This document shows, one piece after another, positions 18,001 to 22,418 of a DNA stretch of 22,418 nucleotides. How positions within the stretch are numbered: the stretch's first letter is position 1; every line of letters begins with the position of its first letter. A model generated the notes under the pieces. The model was not told where the DNA came from and made no database searches. It saw only the letters and a list, made by a program, of their open reading frames with translations. This DNA is from a virus. Location: IMG/VR virus record IMGVR_UViG_3300023179_000552, positions 1 to 22,418 of that record; one strand, written 5' to 3'. The translations under genes were made by a program, and so were the position numbers.

Positions 18001-20791
18001 TGCTTCCGCTGCTAGTGCTTCATCAGGAACTTCAGGTACATCAGGCACAAATGGTACATCAGGTAATAATGGTGCTTCAAATTCAAGTGCATCATCAGGT
18101 ACAAGCGGTACATCAGGTACAACTGGTACAAATGGTTTAGCTGGTGCAAGTGCATCATCAAATACAAGTGGAACTTCAGGTTCTTCAGGAACTAATGGTA
18201 ATGCTGGTGTAGCAGGAGCTAGTGCTTCTAGTGCTTCAAGTGGAACTAGTGGTTCTAGTGGTACAACAGGTACTCAAGGAGCAGCTGGAGGAAGTAGACT
18301 AAGTGACACGTCAGGTACTTCAGGTACAAGTGGATCAAGTGGTTCAACAGGAACAAATGGTACAGCAGGTATAGGAGCTCTAAGTAACACAGCTGGTACA
18401 GCCGGAACTAGTGGTACAATAGGTACTACAGGATTGGGAGGTAACAGCGGAGCAAGTAACACATCAGGAACAAGTGGTACAACAGGTTCAAATGGTAACG
18501 CTGGAGCCGCTGGTTCAAGTGCATCAAGTGCTTCTTCAGGAACTAGTGGAACATCAGGTTCAAATGGAACAAACGGTAACGCGGGTGCCGCAGGTTTAAG
18601 TAATATAAGTGCTACTTCAGGAACCACAGGTTCAAATGGTACAAATGGTTTACCAGGAGTGTCAGGAATAAGCGCAGCTAGCGCGACATCAGGTTCAAGT
18701 GGTTCTAATGGTTCAAACGGTAATGCTGGTATAGCAGGCCAATCAGCTTTAAGTGCTACTTCTGGCACTAGTGGTTCTTCAGGTACAACAGGTACAACAG
18801 GGGCTGCTGGAGTTGCTGGTTCAAGTGCATCAAGTGCTTCAAGTGGAACAAGTGGTACTAACGGTACTTCAGGTGGACCTGGTATAGCAGGTTTAAGCGC
18901 AGCTAGTGCAACTTCTGGTTCATCAGGATCAAATGGTACTAACGGTGTAGCAGGTGCTGCTGGTTCAAGTGCTTTAAGTGCAACTTCAGGAACTACAGGT
19001 TCAAGTGGTACAAGTGGTAACGCAGGAGCAGCGGGTGCAAGTGCATCTAGCGCATCTTCAGGAACATCTGGTTCAAGTGGTTCATCAGGTACAAGTGGTT
19101 TAGCTGGTGCTTCTGGTTTAAGTGCTGCTAGTGCATCAAGTGGTTCAAGTGGTACAAACGGTACTAATGGAAACGCTGGAGCAGCAGGTGCAAGTGCATC
19201 AAGTGCATCTTCAGGTACTACAGGTACTAATGGTACAAGTGGTAATGCTGGAGCAGCAGGTGCGAGCGCATTAAGTGCTTCTAGTGGTACTTCAGGAACA
19301 TCAGGATCTACAGGTACTAATGGAAATGCGGGTGCCGCAGGTTCAAGTAATATAAGTGCTACTTCAGGTACTACAGGTTCAAATGGTACTAACGGCTTAC
19401 CTGGAGTATCAGGGGTAAGTGCAGCTAGTGCGACTTCAGGTTCAAGTGGTTCTAATGGTACAAATGGTAACGCAGGTATAGCAGGTCAATCTGCTCTAAG
19501 TGCTACTTCAGGAACATCTGGATCAACAGGTACAACAGGTACAACAGGTAACGCAGGTGCTGCTGGTTCAAGTGCTTTAAGTGCTACTTCAGGAACTACA
19601 GGTTCAAGTGGTACAAATGGTTTACCTGGAACAATAGGAATAAGTGCAGCTAGTGCGACTTCAGGTACTACAGGTTCAAATGGTACTTCTGGAAACCCAG
19701 GTATAGCTGGAAATAGTGCTTCAAGTGCTACATCAGGTTCAGGAGGTACTAATGGTACTAACGGAGCGGCTGGTGCTGGTGGATTAAGTGCAGGAAGTAA
19801 TACATCTGGTACAAGTGGTACTAATGGTACAGCAGGTAACGCTGGAGCTGCTGCTTCTTCTAACACAAGTGGAACTTCTGGTTCATCAGGAACAACAGGC
19901 GCAGCTGGTGCCGCTGGTTCAAGTAATTCAAGTGCTACTTCAGGAACCACAGGTTCAAATGGTACTTCTGGAGGACCTGGTATAGCAGGTTTAAGTGCTG
20001 CAAGTAATACATCAGGTACTTCAGGTTCAAGTGGTACTGGAGGTACATCAGGTATAGGTGGATTAGCAGGTGCTTCTTCTACAAGTAATACAAGTGGAAC
20101 AAGTGGTTCAACAGGTACAACAGGTACTCAAGGCGCGGCTGGTCAAAGTCGTTTAAGTGACACTTCAGGTACTTCAGGTTCAAGTGGTACTACAGGTACT
20201 ACTGGTACTAATGGTTTAAGTGTTGGTGGTTCAACTTCAGGAACTTCAGGTTCAGCAGGTTCATCAGGTGTATCTATTAACGGTACTTCAGGTATTAGTG
20301 GTGGTGTATTTAACAACCAACCAAATTATATAGTATATACAGTAAGTGGAACAACAGTACAAAGTACAAATTTCTTATACGCTGATATTACAAATAGTAG
20401 ATTTGGTGTTGGTACTACTTCTCCATCATATCCATTACATGTAGCAACAAATGTGAGTGGTATTTCAATATATGCAGCTTATGATATTCAAGCATTTTCA
20501 GATGAAAGAGTAAAAGCAAATGTTAAAGTAATTGAAAATTCTCTTAATAAAATCCAACAAATTGATGGTGTTACATTTATAAGAACTGATAATCCATCAA
20601 ACCCAACACAAAGACATGCTGGTGTAATTGCTCAACAAATAGAAAAAGTACTACCAGAAGTAGTAAGTACAGATAAAGAAACAGGAATTAAATCAGTAGC
20701 ATATGGTAATATAAGTGGATTGTTGATTGAAGCTATTAAAGAATTGAATAAAAAAGTAGAAAATTTACAAAATCAATTAAATAGTAAATAA
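9044..20791 (+). CDS. Giant Gly-X-Y repeat tail-fibre-like protein with C-terminal S74 chaperone domain
   Basis: This 3,915-residue protein is probably a virion fibre that reaches the host. Residues 1-126 form a beta-rich head (MAQVRFLDQVPVGVY, then TIDIYQNGILVSA), a style seen in phage fibre bases. Residues 127-3752 are Gly-X-Y triplets of Gly, Ser, Thr, Ala and Asn with almost no charge, no aromatics except rare Phe, and only six prolines, all in the last third. Every 8-10 triplets the Gly is replaced in two successive triplets (xSSxSS). The neck includes RFGVGTTSPSYPLHV (about 3786-3800), a common motif before fibre tips. The C-terminus is a peptidase S74/endosialidase-type intramolecular chaperone. 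It has SDERVK with Ser3819 and Lys3824 (the known Ser-to-Lys+5 spacing of the self-cleaving dyad), HAGVIAQQ at 3858-3865, and a terminal coiled coil. This family trimerises fibres and then cuts itself off, so a homotrimer is likely. The stop overlaps the next ATG (TAATG). Confidence 0.9.
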   Translation: MAQVRFLDQVPVGVYNPNGGNGGGGTIDIYQNGILVSASVPFINFSGSEVITGFGVSGSNTGVTVYISGSGGVGFPFSGSAVITGSLVISGSSQPLIIQTLPVQSGPYVVTYNPVSGLFGYVNSTSGTSGVSGTNGTAGVSGISNTSGTGGTSGTTGTSGTAGASGAGNSSASSGTSGTSGTNGTTGAAGASNSSQSSGTSGSSGTSGTAGAIGSSNSSQSSGTSGSSGTSGTAGAAGASNSSASSGTSGTTGSNGSTGLSGSSGASGSSQSSGTSGSTGTNGTAGAVGSSASSASSGTSGTNGTSGTAGAAGLSNSSASSGTSGTNGTSGIAGVAGASALSTSSGTSGSSGTSGTAGANGANSTSGISGTSGSSGSTGTAGAAGLSRSSDSSGTSGSSGSTGTTGTNGLAGASNSSASSGTSGSSGSTGTAGAAGASQSSQSSGTSGTTGTSGSSGIAGASGTSVTSGTSGSSGSTGSSGSTGTAGAAGASASSTSSGTSGSSGSTGTSGTQGAAGQSRLSDSSGTSGSSGSSGTTGTNGVAGSSTSSQSSGTSGSSGSTGTAGTAGAAGASNSSQSSGTSGTAGTSGSTGTNGTAGAAGGSTSSASSGTSGSSGSTGTNGTAGAAGASVSSASSGTSGSSGSAGTSGTAGAAGTSQSSSSSGTSGSSGSTGSTGTAGAAGASRLSDTSGTSGTSGSSGSTGTNGTAGAAGGSTSSASSGTSGSSGSTGTNGTAGIAGNSTSSASSGTAGTSGSTGTSGTAGAAGASNSSQSSGTSGSSGSSGSTGSAGAAGSSRLSDSSGTSGSSGSSGSTGTNGTAGAAGASTSSASSGTSGSSGSTGTSGTAGAAGASNSSQSSGTSGSSGSTGTAGTAGNSNSSTSSGTSGSSGSSGSVGAAGASQSSNSSGTSGSTGSSGSSGLNGFNGLSGQSGSSGSNGSSGVDGTSGASKSSGTSGSSGTTGTAGATGSSQSSQSSGTSGTSGSTGTAGTAGSGSLSSSSGTSGSSGSTGSAGAAGTSNLSASSGTSGSSGSAGTNGTAGAAGGSTSSASSGTSGSSGSTGTSGTQGAAGQSRLSDSSGTSGSSGSSGTTGTNGLAGGSNSSASSGTSGTSGSTGTSGTAGAAGGSALSQSSGTSGTSGSTGTAGTAGAAGASNSSQSSGTSGSSGSTGSTGTAGAAGASRLSDTSGTSGTSGTSGSTGTNGTAGASGASTSSASSGTSGSSGSTGTNGTAGAAGISNSSNSSGTSGSSGSTGSAGAAGSSASSASSGTSGSTGSSGSAGISGASGASGSSQSSGSSGSSGTNGTSGAAGAAGSSALSTSSGTSGSSGTNGTAGAAGASQLSQSSGTSGSSGSTGTNGTAGNSGTSNSSASSGTSGSSGSNGSAGAAGSSASSASSGTSGSSGSTGTAGAAGSSQLSQSSGTSGSSGSTGTSGTAGSAGQSRLSDSSGTSGSSGTSGSTGTNGTAGAAGSSNTSNTSGTSGSAGTNGTAGAAGASTSSASSGTSGTSGSTGTNGTAGNAGTSNLSASSGTSGTSGSTGSAGAAGSSASSASSGTSGSSGSTGSAGNAGTSNSSASSGTSGSSGTSGTAGAVGGSASSASSGTSGSSGSTGTSGTQGAAGQSRLSDSSGTSGSSGTSGSTGTNGTAGASGTSNSSASSGTSGSSGSTGTNGTAGASGTSNSSASSGTSGSSGSTGTNGTAGNAGSSQSSASSGTAGTSGSSGTAGTAGAAGASNSSQSSGTSGTSGSTGTTGTAGNAGASNNSTSSGTSGSSGSAGTAGTAGASGASNSSASSGTSGSSGSTGSQGAAGSSRLSDTSGTSGSSGSTGTTGTNGLAGGSASSASSGTAGTSGSSGTNGTAGAVGSSASSASSGTAGTSGSSGTNGTAGAAGTGASSNTSGTSGSTGTNGTAGNAGSSQSSASSGTSGSSGSTGTSGTAGNTGSSQSSASSGTSGSSGSTGSAGAAGASALSNTSGTSGSSGSNGNAGVAGLSNVSATSGTSGSNGTSGNAGAAGSSASSASSGTSGSSGTNGTAGAAGASNSSSSSGTSGSSGSAGTAGTAGAAGASNSSASSGTSGSSGSTGSQGAAGLSRLSDSSGTSGSSGSSGTTGTNGLAGASSSSASSGTSGSSGSTGTNGTAGAAGTSNSSASSGTAGTSGSTGTSGTAGASGASNSSASSGTSGSSGSAGSAGNAGSSNSSTSSGTSGSSGSAGTAGTAGAAGTSQSSASSGTSGTSGSNGTAGAAGTSNISASSGTSGSSGSTGTAGAAGASQSSQSSGTSGSSGSTGTSGTTGAAGLSRSSDSSGTSGSSGSSGTTGTNGLAGGSNSSASSGTSGSSGSAGTAGTAGAAGSSQFSASSGTSGSSGSTGSAGAAGTSNTSNSSGTSGSSGTNGTAGVSGSSSSSASSGTAGSSGTSGSTGTNGTAGVAGSSASSASSGTAGTSGSTGTAGTSGNANSSASSGTSGTSGSTGTSGNAGGSNTSASSGTSGSSGSAGTAGTAGAAGASQSSASSGTSGSSGSTGTSGTQGAAGQSRLSDSSGTSGSSGTSGSTGTNGTAGAAGTSNSSASSGTAGSSGTSGSAGTNGTAGNAGSSTSSASSGTSGTSGSSGTAGTAGAAGASNSSNSSGTSGTSGSTGTIGTAGAAGTSNSSTTSGTSGSSGSSGTAGTAGAAGSSQSSQSSGTSGTSGSSGSTGSAGAAGSSRLSDSSGTSGSSGSTGTTGTNGLAGASASSASSGTSGSSGSTGTSGTAGASGASNSSASSGTSGTSGSTGTAGTAGAAGASNSSASSGTSGSSGSAGTIGTAGASGASNSSASSGTSGSSGSAGTAGTAGAAGVSNSSASSGTSGSSGSTGTQGAAGSSRLSDSSGTSGTSGSTGTTGTNGLAGASNSSASSGTAGTSGSTGTNGTTGASGASNNSASSGTSGSSGSTGTTGTAGAAGASNSSNSSGTSGSTGSNGTAGNAGSSNASNSSGTSGTSGSGGSAGIGGASGASAASASSGTSGTSGTNGTSGNNGASNSSASSGTSGTSGTTGTNGLAGASASSNTSGTSGSSGTNGNAGVAGASASSASSGTSGSSGTTGTQGAAGGSRLSDTSGTSGTSGSSGSTGTNGTAGIGALSNTAGTAGTSGTIGTTGLGGNSGASNTSGTSGTTGSNGNAGAAGSSASSASSGTSGTSGSNGTNGNAGAAGLSNISATSGTTGSNGTNGLPGVSGISAASATSGSSGSNGSNGNAGIAGQSALSATSGTSGSSGTTGTTGAAGVAGSSASSASSGTSGTNGTSGGPGIAGLSAASATSGSSGSNGTNGVAGAAGSSALSATSGTTGSSGTSGNAGAAGASASSASSGTSGSSGSSGTSGLAGASGLSAASASSGSSGTNGTNGNAGAAGASASSASSGTTGTNGTSGNAGAAGASALSASSGTSGTSGSTGTNGNAGAAGSSNISATSGTTGSNGTNGLPGVSGVSAASATSGSSGSNGTNGNAGIAGQSALSATSGTSGSTGTTGTTGNAGAAGSSALSATSGTTGSSGTNGLPGTIGISAASATSGTTGSNGTSGNPGIAGNSASSATSGSGGTNGTNGAAGAGGLSAGSNTSGTSGTNGTAGNAGAAASSNTSGTSGSSGTTGAAGAAGSSNSSATSGTTGSNGTSGGPGIAGLSAASNTSGTSGSSGTGGTSGIGGLAGASSTSNTSGTSGSTGTTGTQGAAGQSRLSDTSGTSGSSGTTGTTGTNGLSVGGSTSGTSGSAGSSGVSINGTSGISGGVFNNQPNYIVYTVSGTTVQSTNFLYADITNSRFGVGTTSPSYPLHVATNVSGISIYAAYDIQAFSDERVKANVKVIENSLNKIQQIDGVTFIRTDNPSNPTQRHAGVIAQQIEKVLPEVVSTDKETGIKSVAYGNISGLLIEAIKELNKKVENLQNQLNSK
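13944..14115 (+). repeat. Exact 81-bp tandem duplication inside the fibre gene
   Basis: Bases 13944-14034 and 14025-14115 are identical over 91 positions at an offset of 81. The first difference is at 14035 (A) against 14116 (T). This is one whole 27-residue unit duplicated without a single synonymous change, unlike most neighbouring units. Confidence 0.93.
18595..18810 (+). repeat. Copy 1 of a long diverged block repeat in the distal fibre region
   Basis: The encoded run NISATSGTTGSNGTNGLPG, with its ~45 following residues (to QSALSATSGTSG), recurs almost unchanged in protein at about 19342-19555. The DNA differs at many third positions (for example ACCACA against ACTACA, and TTACCAGGAGTG against TTACCTGGAGTA). 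It is an old multi-unit duplication. Confidence 0.8.
19342..19555 (+). repeat. Copy 2 of the long diverged block repeat in the distal fibre region
   Basis: Partner of the block at about 18595-18810. The protein is nearly the same, including LPGVSG and AGIAGQSALSATSG, with changes such as Ile to Val after VSG and Ser to Thr in the SNG segment. Third positions are much more diverged than first and second positions. Confidence 0.8.
20498..20788 (+). other. Peptidase S74-type intramolecular chaperone, the part predicted to be released by self-cleavage
   Basis: This part encodes the last 97 residues of the giant protein, starting at Ser3819 of SDERVK. The Ser/Lys pair spaced by five matches the self-cleavage dyad described for endosialidase-type C-terminal chaperones. 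HAGVIAQQ and the final heptad region (KELNKKVENLQNQL) are also typical. Cleavage next to Ser3819 is inferred from the family. If it occurs, the mature virion fibre would lack this segment. Confidence 0.85.
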
Positions 20792-21471
20792 TGGCGGTTC
20801 CAAGTACAAATGTAAAATTTAGTGATATATGGAGTGAGGCTAATGGTACCTATTCTACAGGTATCCTTAGCCTAAACACTATGAGTTTTTTTTCATATTT
20901 TGCTGGTCCTAATGGTTCAAATTCACAAGCAGCAAATAATTGGGGTCAAGGTGAAGGATCAGGAGCTAATAGAATTTATGGAACATCAGCTAAAACAACT
21001 CTTATTCAAGTAGGTGATTTTGATGGATTAACATATTTTTATAATAATTCAACTTATCAAGTAACTTTAAATGTAACAAATAATAAAACAAATCCACCAC
21101 CATTCCCACCACCTCCTGTTGATAATGCGGTTAACGTAAATGTTGAATTATGGGATTCATCTTTTTCATACCAATATTTAAGTGGAGGAGGTATGGCTAA
21201 TGCTCCTGGTACTTATGGTCCCTCTTCTGTTAGTCAAACAAATGATCCTATTATTTATAGAGGTTATTGGAAAGTAACAATTTCAGGAGCTAACCCCTCA
21301 TTTGCTGGAGGTACCGCAAATTTATCTATAAATGGTACTAATTTTTTTACCGGACAAGCAGTAGCAGCTGGCCCAGGAGGTACTACATTCACCTCAACAA
21401 CATACGGAACAGCGGATGTAGCAGCATATTTAGGACTTACTGGTTTGTATTTTGATGTAACTGTAAATTAA
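20791..21471 (+). CDS. Virion-type protein, possibly a fibre-associated or tip protein
   Basis: I do not recognise this 226-residue protein. Its start (MAVPSTNVKFSDIWSEANGT, then LSLNTMSFFSYFAG) resembles the 'P-x-x-x-(I/V)-x-(L/F)-S-D-I-x-x-E' opening seen in many small tail or adhesin proteins of T4-like phages. A proline run, PPPFPPPP (102-109), separates an N-terminal half rich in Gly, Asn and Ser from a C-terminal beta-rich half (GYWKVTISGANP, then LTGLYFDVTVN). It has no cysteine, no signal peptide and no membrane segment. Its ATG overlaps the fibre stop codon, so its translation is coupled to the fibre. A protein that binds the fibre, or an assembly factor for it, is plausible but not shown. 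Confidence 0.6.
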   Translation: MAVPSTNVKFSDIWSEANGTYSTGILSLNTMSFFSYFAGPNGSNSQAANNWGQGEGSGANRIYGTSAKTTLIQVGDFDGLTYFYNNSTYQVTLNVTNNKTNPPPFPPPPVDNAVNVNVELWDSSFSYQYLSGGGMANAPGTYGPSSVSQTNDPIIYRGYWKVTISGANPSFAGGTANLSINGTNFFTGQAVAAGPGGTTFTSTTYGTADVAAYLGLTGLYFDVTVN

Positions 21472-21473
21472 TT

Positions 21474-21692
21474 ATGATAATAACAGATTGGATACCAACA
21501 TATGAATTTTTAGGTTATGCTCCTAATGATGCCTTAGAACAAGAAATATATAATAAAGCTATTGAAGTAGGTACAGGGTGGAAAAAAGGTAATCCAAAAA
21601 ATCCAAATGAATACCCTTATTTAAAAAAAATAACATCTTATTCTCAAGCATTTTTACAACAATATTTTCAAGATAGAGTAGGAAATTTTTAA
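21474..21692 (+). CDS. Small conserved-looking protein of unknown function
   Basis: This 72-residue protein starts two bases after the previous stop (TAATTATG) and reads MIITDWIPTYEFLGYAPNDA, then a basic middle (WKKGNPKNPNEYPYLKK) and a C-terminal helix (SYSQAFLQQYFQDRVGNF). It is soluble and rich in Tyr and Asn. I do not recognise a family. The close spacing puts it in the same transcript as the fibre and the 226-aa protein, and it is the last gene before a possible terminator. A small tail or assembly protein is one possibility. Confidence 0.55.
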   Translation: MIITDWIPTYEFLGYAPNDALEQEIYNKAIEVGTGWKKGNPKNPNEYPYLKKITSYSQAFLQQYFQDRVGNF

Positions 21693-21701
21693 TAAAACTT
21701 G

Positions 21702-21722
21702 GTACTTTAAGTACTTTTTATT
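21702..21722 (+). terminator. Weak possible terminator after the fibre operon
   Basis: GTACTT (21702-21707) and AAGTAC (21709-21714) are inverted, followed by a T-rich run (21715-21722). In practice the hairpin would be about 4 bp with a 5-base loop, so it is weak. The position, between two transcription units, is right. Confidence 0.35.
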
Positions 21723-21730
21723 ATATTTAT
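21723..21730 (+). promoter_or_regulatory. ATATTTAT box upstream of the glycosyltransferase
   Basis: This is the third intergenic copy of the octamer ATATTTAT, 13 bases before ATG 21744. See also 5803 and 9015. Its promoter role is inferred from recurrence only. Confidence 0.3.
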
Positions 21731-21743
21731 TGTCAACATTGTT

Positions 21744-22418
21744 ATGAAAAAATTGTTATTTATTGCTCCACATTTATCGACAGGTGGGCTGCCTCAATAC
21801 CTAACCAAAAAAATAGAGTTATTAAAAGATGAATTTGATGTTTATCTTGTGAATGGGTAGATTGCACTGGTGGTGTATTAGTTGTGACTAAAAATAAAAT
21901 AACGCAACTCGTTGCTCCTGAAAAGTTCTACACATTAGACGATAATAAACAGCGATTAATTAATATTATTAATAATATCCAACCTGATATTATTCATTTA
22001 GAAGAAATACCAGAATTTTTTATGGATGAAAATATTGCTCGACAAATTTATACTCAAGATAGAAACTATAAAATTGTAGAAACATCACATGATTCATCTT
22101 ATAACACAGAAAATAAAAAATTCTACCCAGATAAATTTATGTTTGTATCTCAATGGCAAATTAATCAATATAAAGATTTAGATATTCCTAAAGTATTAGT
22201 TGAATATCCTATTGAATATATTGAACGTCCTAATAGAGAGGAAGCACTAAAAGCATTAGGGTTAGATCCTAATAAAAAACATATTTTACATGTTGGTTTA
22301 TACACATCAAGAAAAAACCAATCAGAATTTTTTAAATATGCTAAAGCATTTCCTGAATATGAGTTTCATAGTTTAGGAAATAGAGCAGATAATTTTAGAT
22401 GGTATTGGGAACCATTAG
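21744..22418 (+). pseudogene. GT4-type glycosyltransferase interrupted by a one-base frameshift, partial
   Basis: ATG 21744 opens MKKLLFIAPHLSTGGLPQYL, the N-terminal nucleotide-sugar transferase pattern of GT-B fold, family 4 enzymes, and stops at TAG 21858-21860. The homologous sequence continues at once in the -1 frame from about 21851 (EWVDCTGGVLVVTKNKI) and stays open to the window edge. It includes IIHLEEIPEFF, VETSHDSSYN, KFMFVSQWQINQY, LHVGLYTSRKNQSEFF and HSLGNRADNFRWYWEPL, all typical of GT4 enzymes. The natural reading is VYLV-EW with one base missing near CTTGTGAATGG (21846-21856). Both halves are well preserved, so this is a recent mutation, a sequencing error or, less likely, a recoding site. 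The enzyme would transfer a sugar to a protein or surface glycan. The C-terminus lies beyond the window. Confidence 0.85.

Larger units (their letters stand above)
9422..20299 (+). repeat. About 10.9 kb of degenerate 72-90 bp repeats encoding Gly-X-Y units
   Basis: The whole stretch encodes Gly-X-Y triplets. The commonest unit is nine triplets (81 bp) of the type GTS-GSS-GST-GTN-GTA-GAA-GAS followed by two non-Gly triplets such as NSS-ASS. Units of 72 and 90 bp also occur. By length there are roughly 120-140 units; I did not count them exactly. Synonymous codons vary freely between units (GGT/GGA, TCA/AGT/TCT, ACA/ACT, GCA/GCT), so the protein repeat is far more regular than the DNA repeat. 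The triplet register at the two ends differs by two residues, which a visible Ile-Asn insertion at 20276-20281 explains. Hidden compensating slips elsewhere are not excluded. Confidence 0.95.

Noticed and set aside
17062-18048. Long minus-strand open frame with Pro/Glu/Val/Leu-rich translation, and similar ones at 14245-15012, 18274-18768 and 19486-19950
   Set aside because: These are the antisense reading of GGT/GGA-ACA-TCA-type repeat codons, which contain few reverse-strand stop codons. The proteins are mirror images of the repeat, with no independent motif, no start context and no conservation signal.
9708-19985. Many plus-strand Gln/Val/Leu-rich open frames inside the fibre gene
   Set aside because: They are frame-shifted readings of the same repeat codons. 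Their boundaries fall at random units.
10190-20150. D-S/T-x sites in the RLSD cassettes as Bacteroidota O-glycosylation sequons
   Set aside because: The third residue is Ser, which does not fit the classical sequon, and that system acts in the periplasm, where an intracellular phage protein would not be exposed during assembly.
9422-20299. CRISPR-like or satellite-like repeat array
   Set aside because: Units are continuous coding DNA with 3-base periodicity and no unique spacers. The frame is open throughout.
21846-21860. Programmed -1 frameshift in the glycosyltransferase
   Set aside because: There is no X-XXY-YYZ slippery sequence at the switch point and no evident downstream hairpin. An indel or sequence error is simpler.
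22416-22418. Terminal TAG as the glycosyltransferase stop codon
   Set aside because: In the frame that carries the homology the window ends in CCA-TTA-G, so the TAG is out of frame and the gene continues past the window.

Overview
The window is a segment of a tailed, T4-like (myovirus) phage genome, or a closely related provirus or contig end. Every gene lies on the plus strand. The gene order (end of a probable prohead protease, acidic scaffold, gp23-like major capsid protein, then likely neck and tail-completion proteins and a giant tail-fibre-like gene) is that of a T4-type virion module. The DNA is AT-rich. Most starts are preceded by A-rich leaders without a clear Shine-Dalgarno sequence, and several genes overlap as TAATG. 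That initiation style is typical of Bacteroidota and their phages, so a Bacteroidota host is my best guess. It is an inference from style, not from a host marker.

Layout. 1-171: C-terminal end of a probable gp21-like prohead protease, followed by a terminator (201-232) and a leader with inverted repeats. 378-1550: gp22-like scaffold. 1582-3300: gp23-like major capsid protein, closed by a strong GNRA-loop terminator (3331-3357). 3380 (or 3416)-5782: a tightly overlapping metabolic/accessory operon made of a DDAH/amidinotransferase-type pentein enzyme, a short-form phosphatidylserine decarboxylase and a PhoH-like ATPase. 5822-9010: a small unknown virion-type protein followed by three proteins that look like gp13, gp14 and gp15 (neck and tail completion).

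9044-20791 is one 3,915-codon gene that fills half of the window. It has a ~126-residue N-terminal head, about 3,626 residues of Gly-X-Y repeat made almost only of Gly, Ser, Thr, Ala and Asn, a short beta-type neck, and a C-terminal S74-type intramolecular chaperone with its Ser-Lys pair. The repeat is built of 8-10-triplet units separated by two triplets without glycine, and carries sixteen copies of a charged 'RLSD' cassette. It is followed by a 226-aa virion-type protein, a 72-aa unknown protein, and a GT4-type glycosyltransferase that is broken by a one-base frameshift at about 21,850 and runs off the window.

The structural genes would build the capsid, neck and a very long host-contact fibre. 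The pentein/decarboxylase/PhoH block looks like host-metabolism genes inserted in the structural region. The glycosyltransferase could modify either the Ser/Thr-rich fibre or the host surface. I found no tRNA, CRISPR array, insertion sequence, integrase or attachment site.
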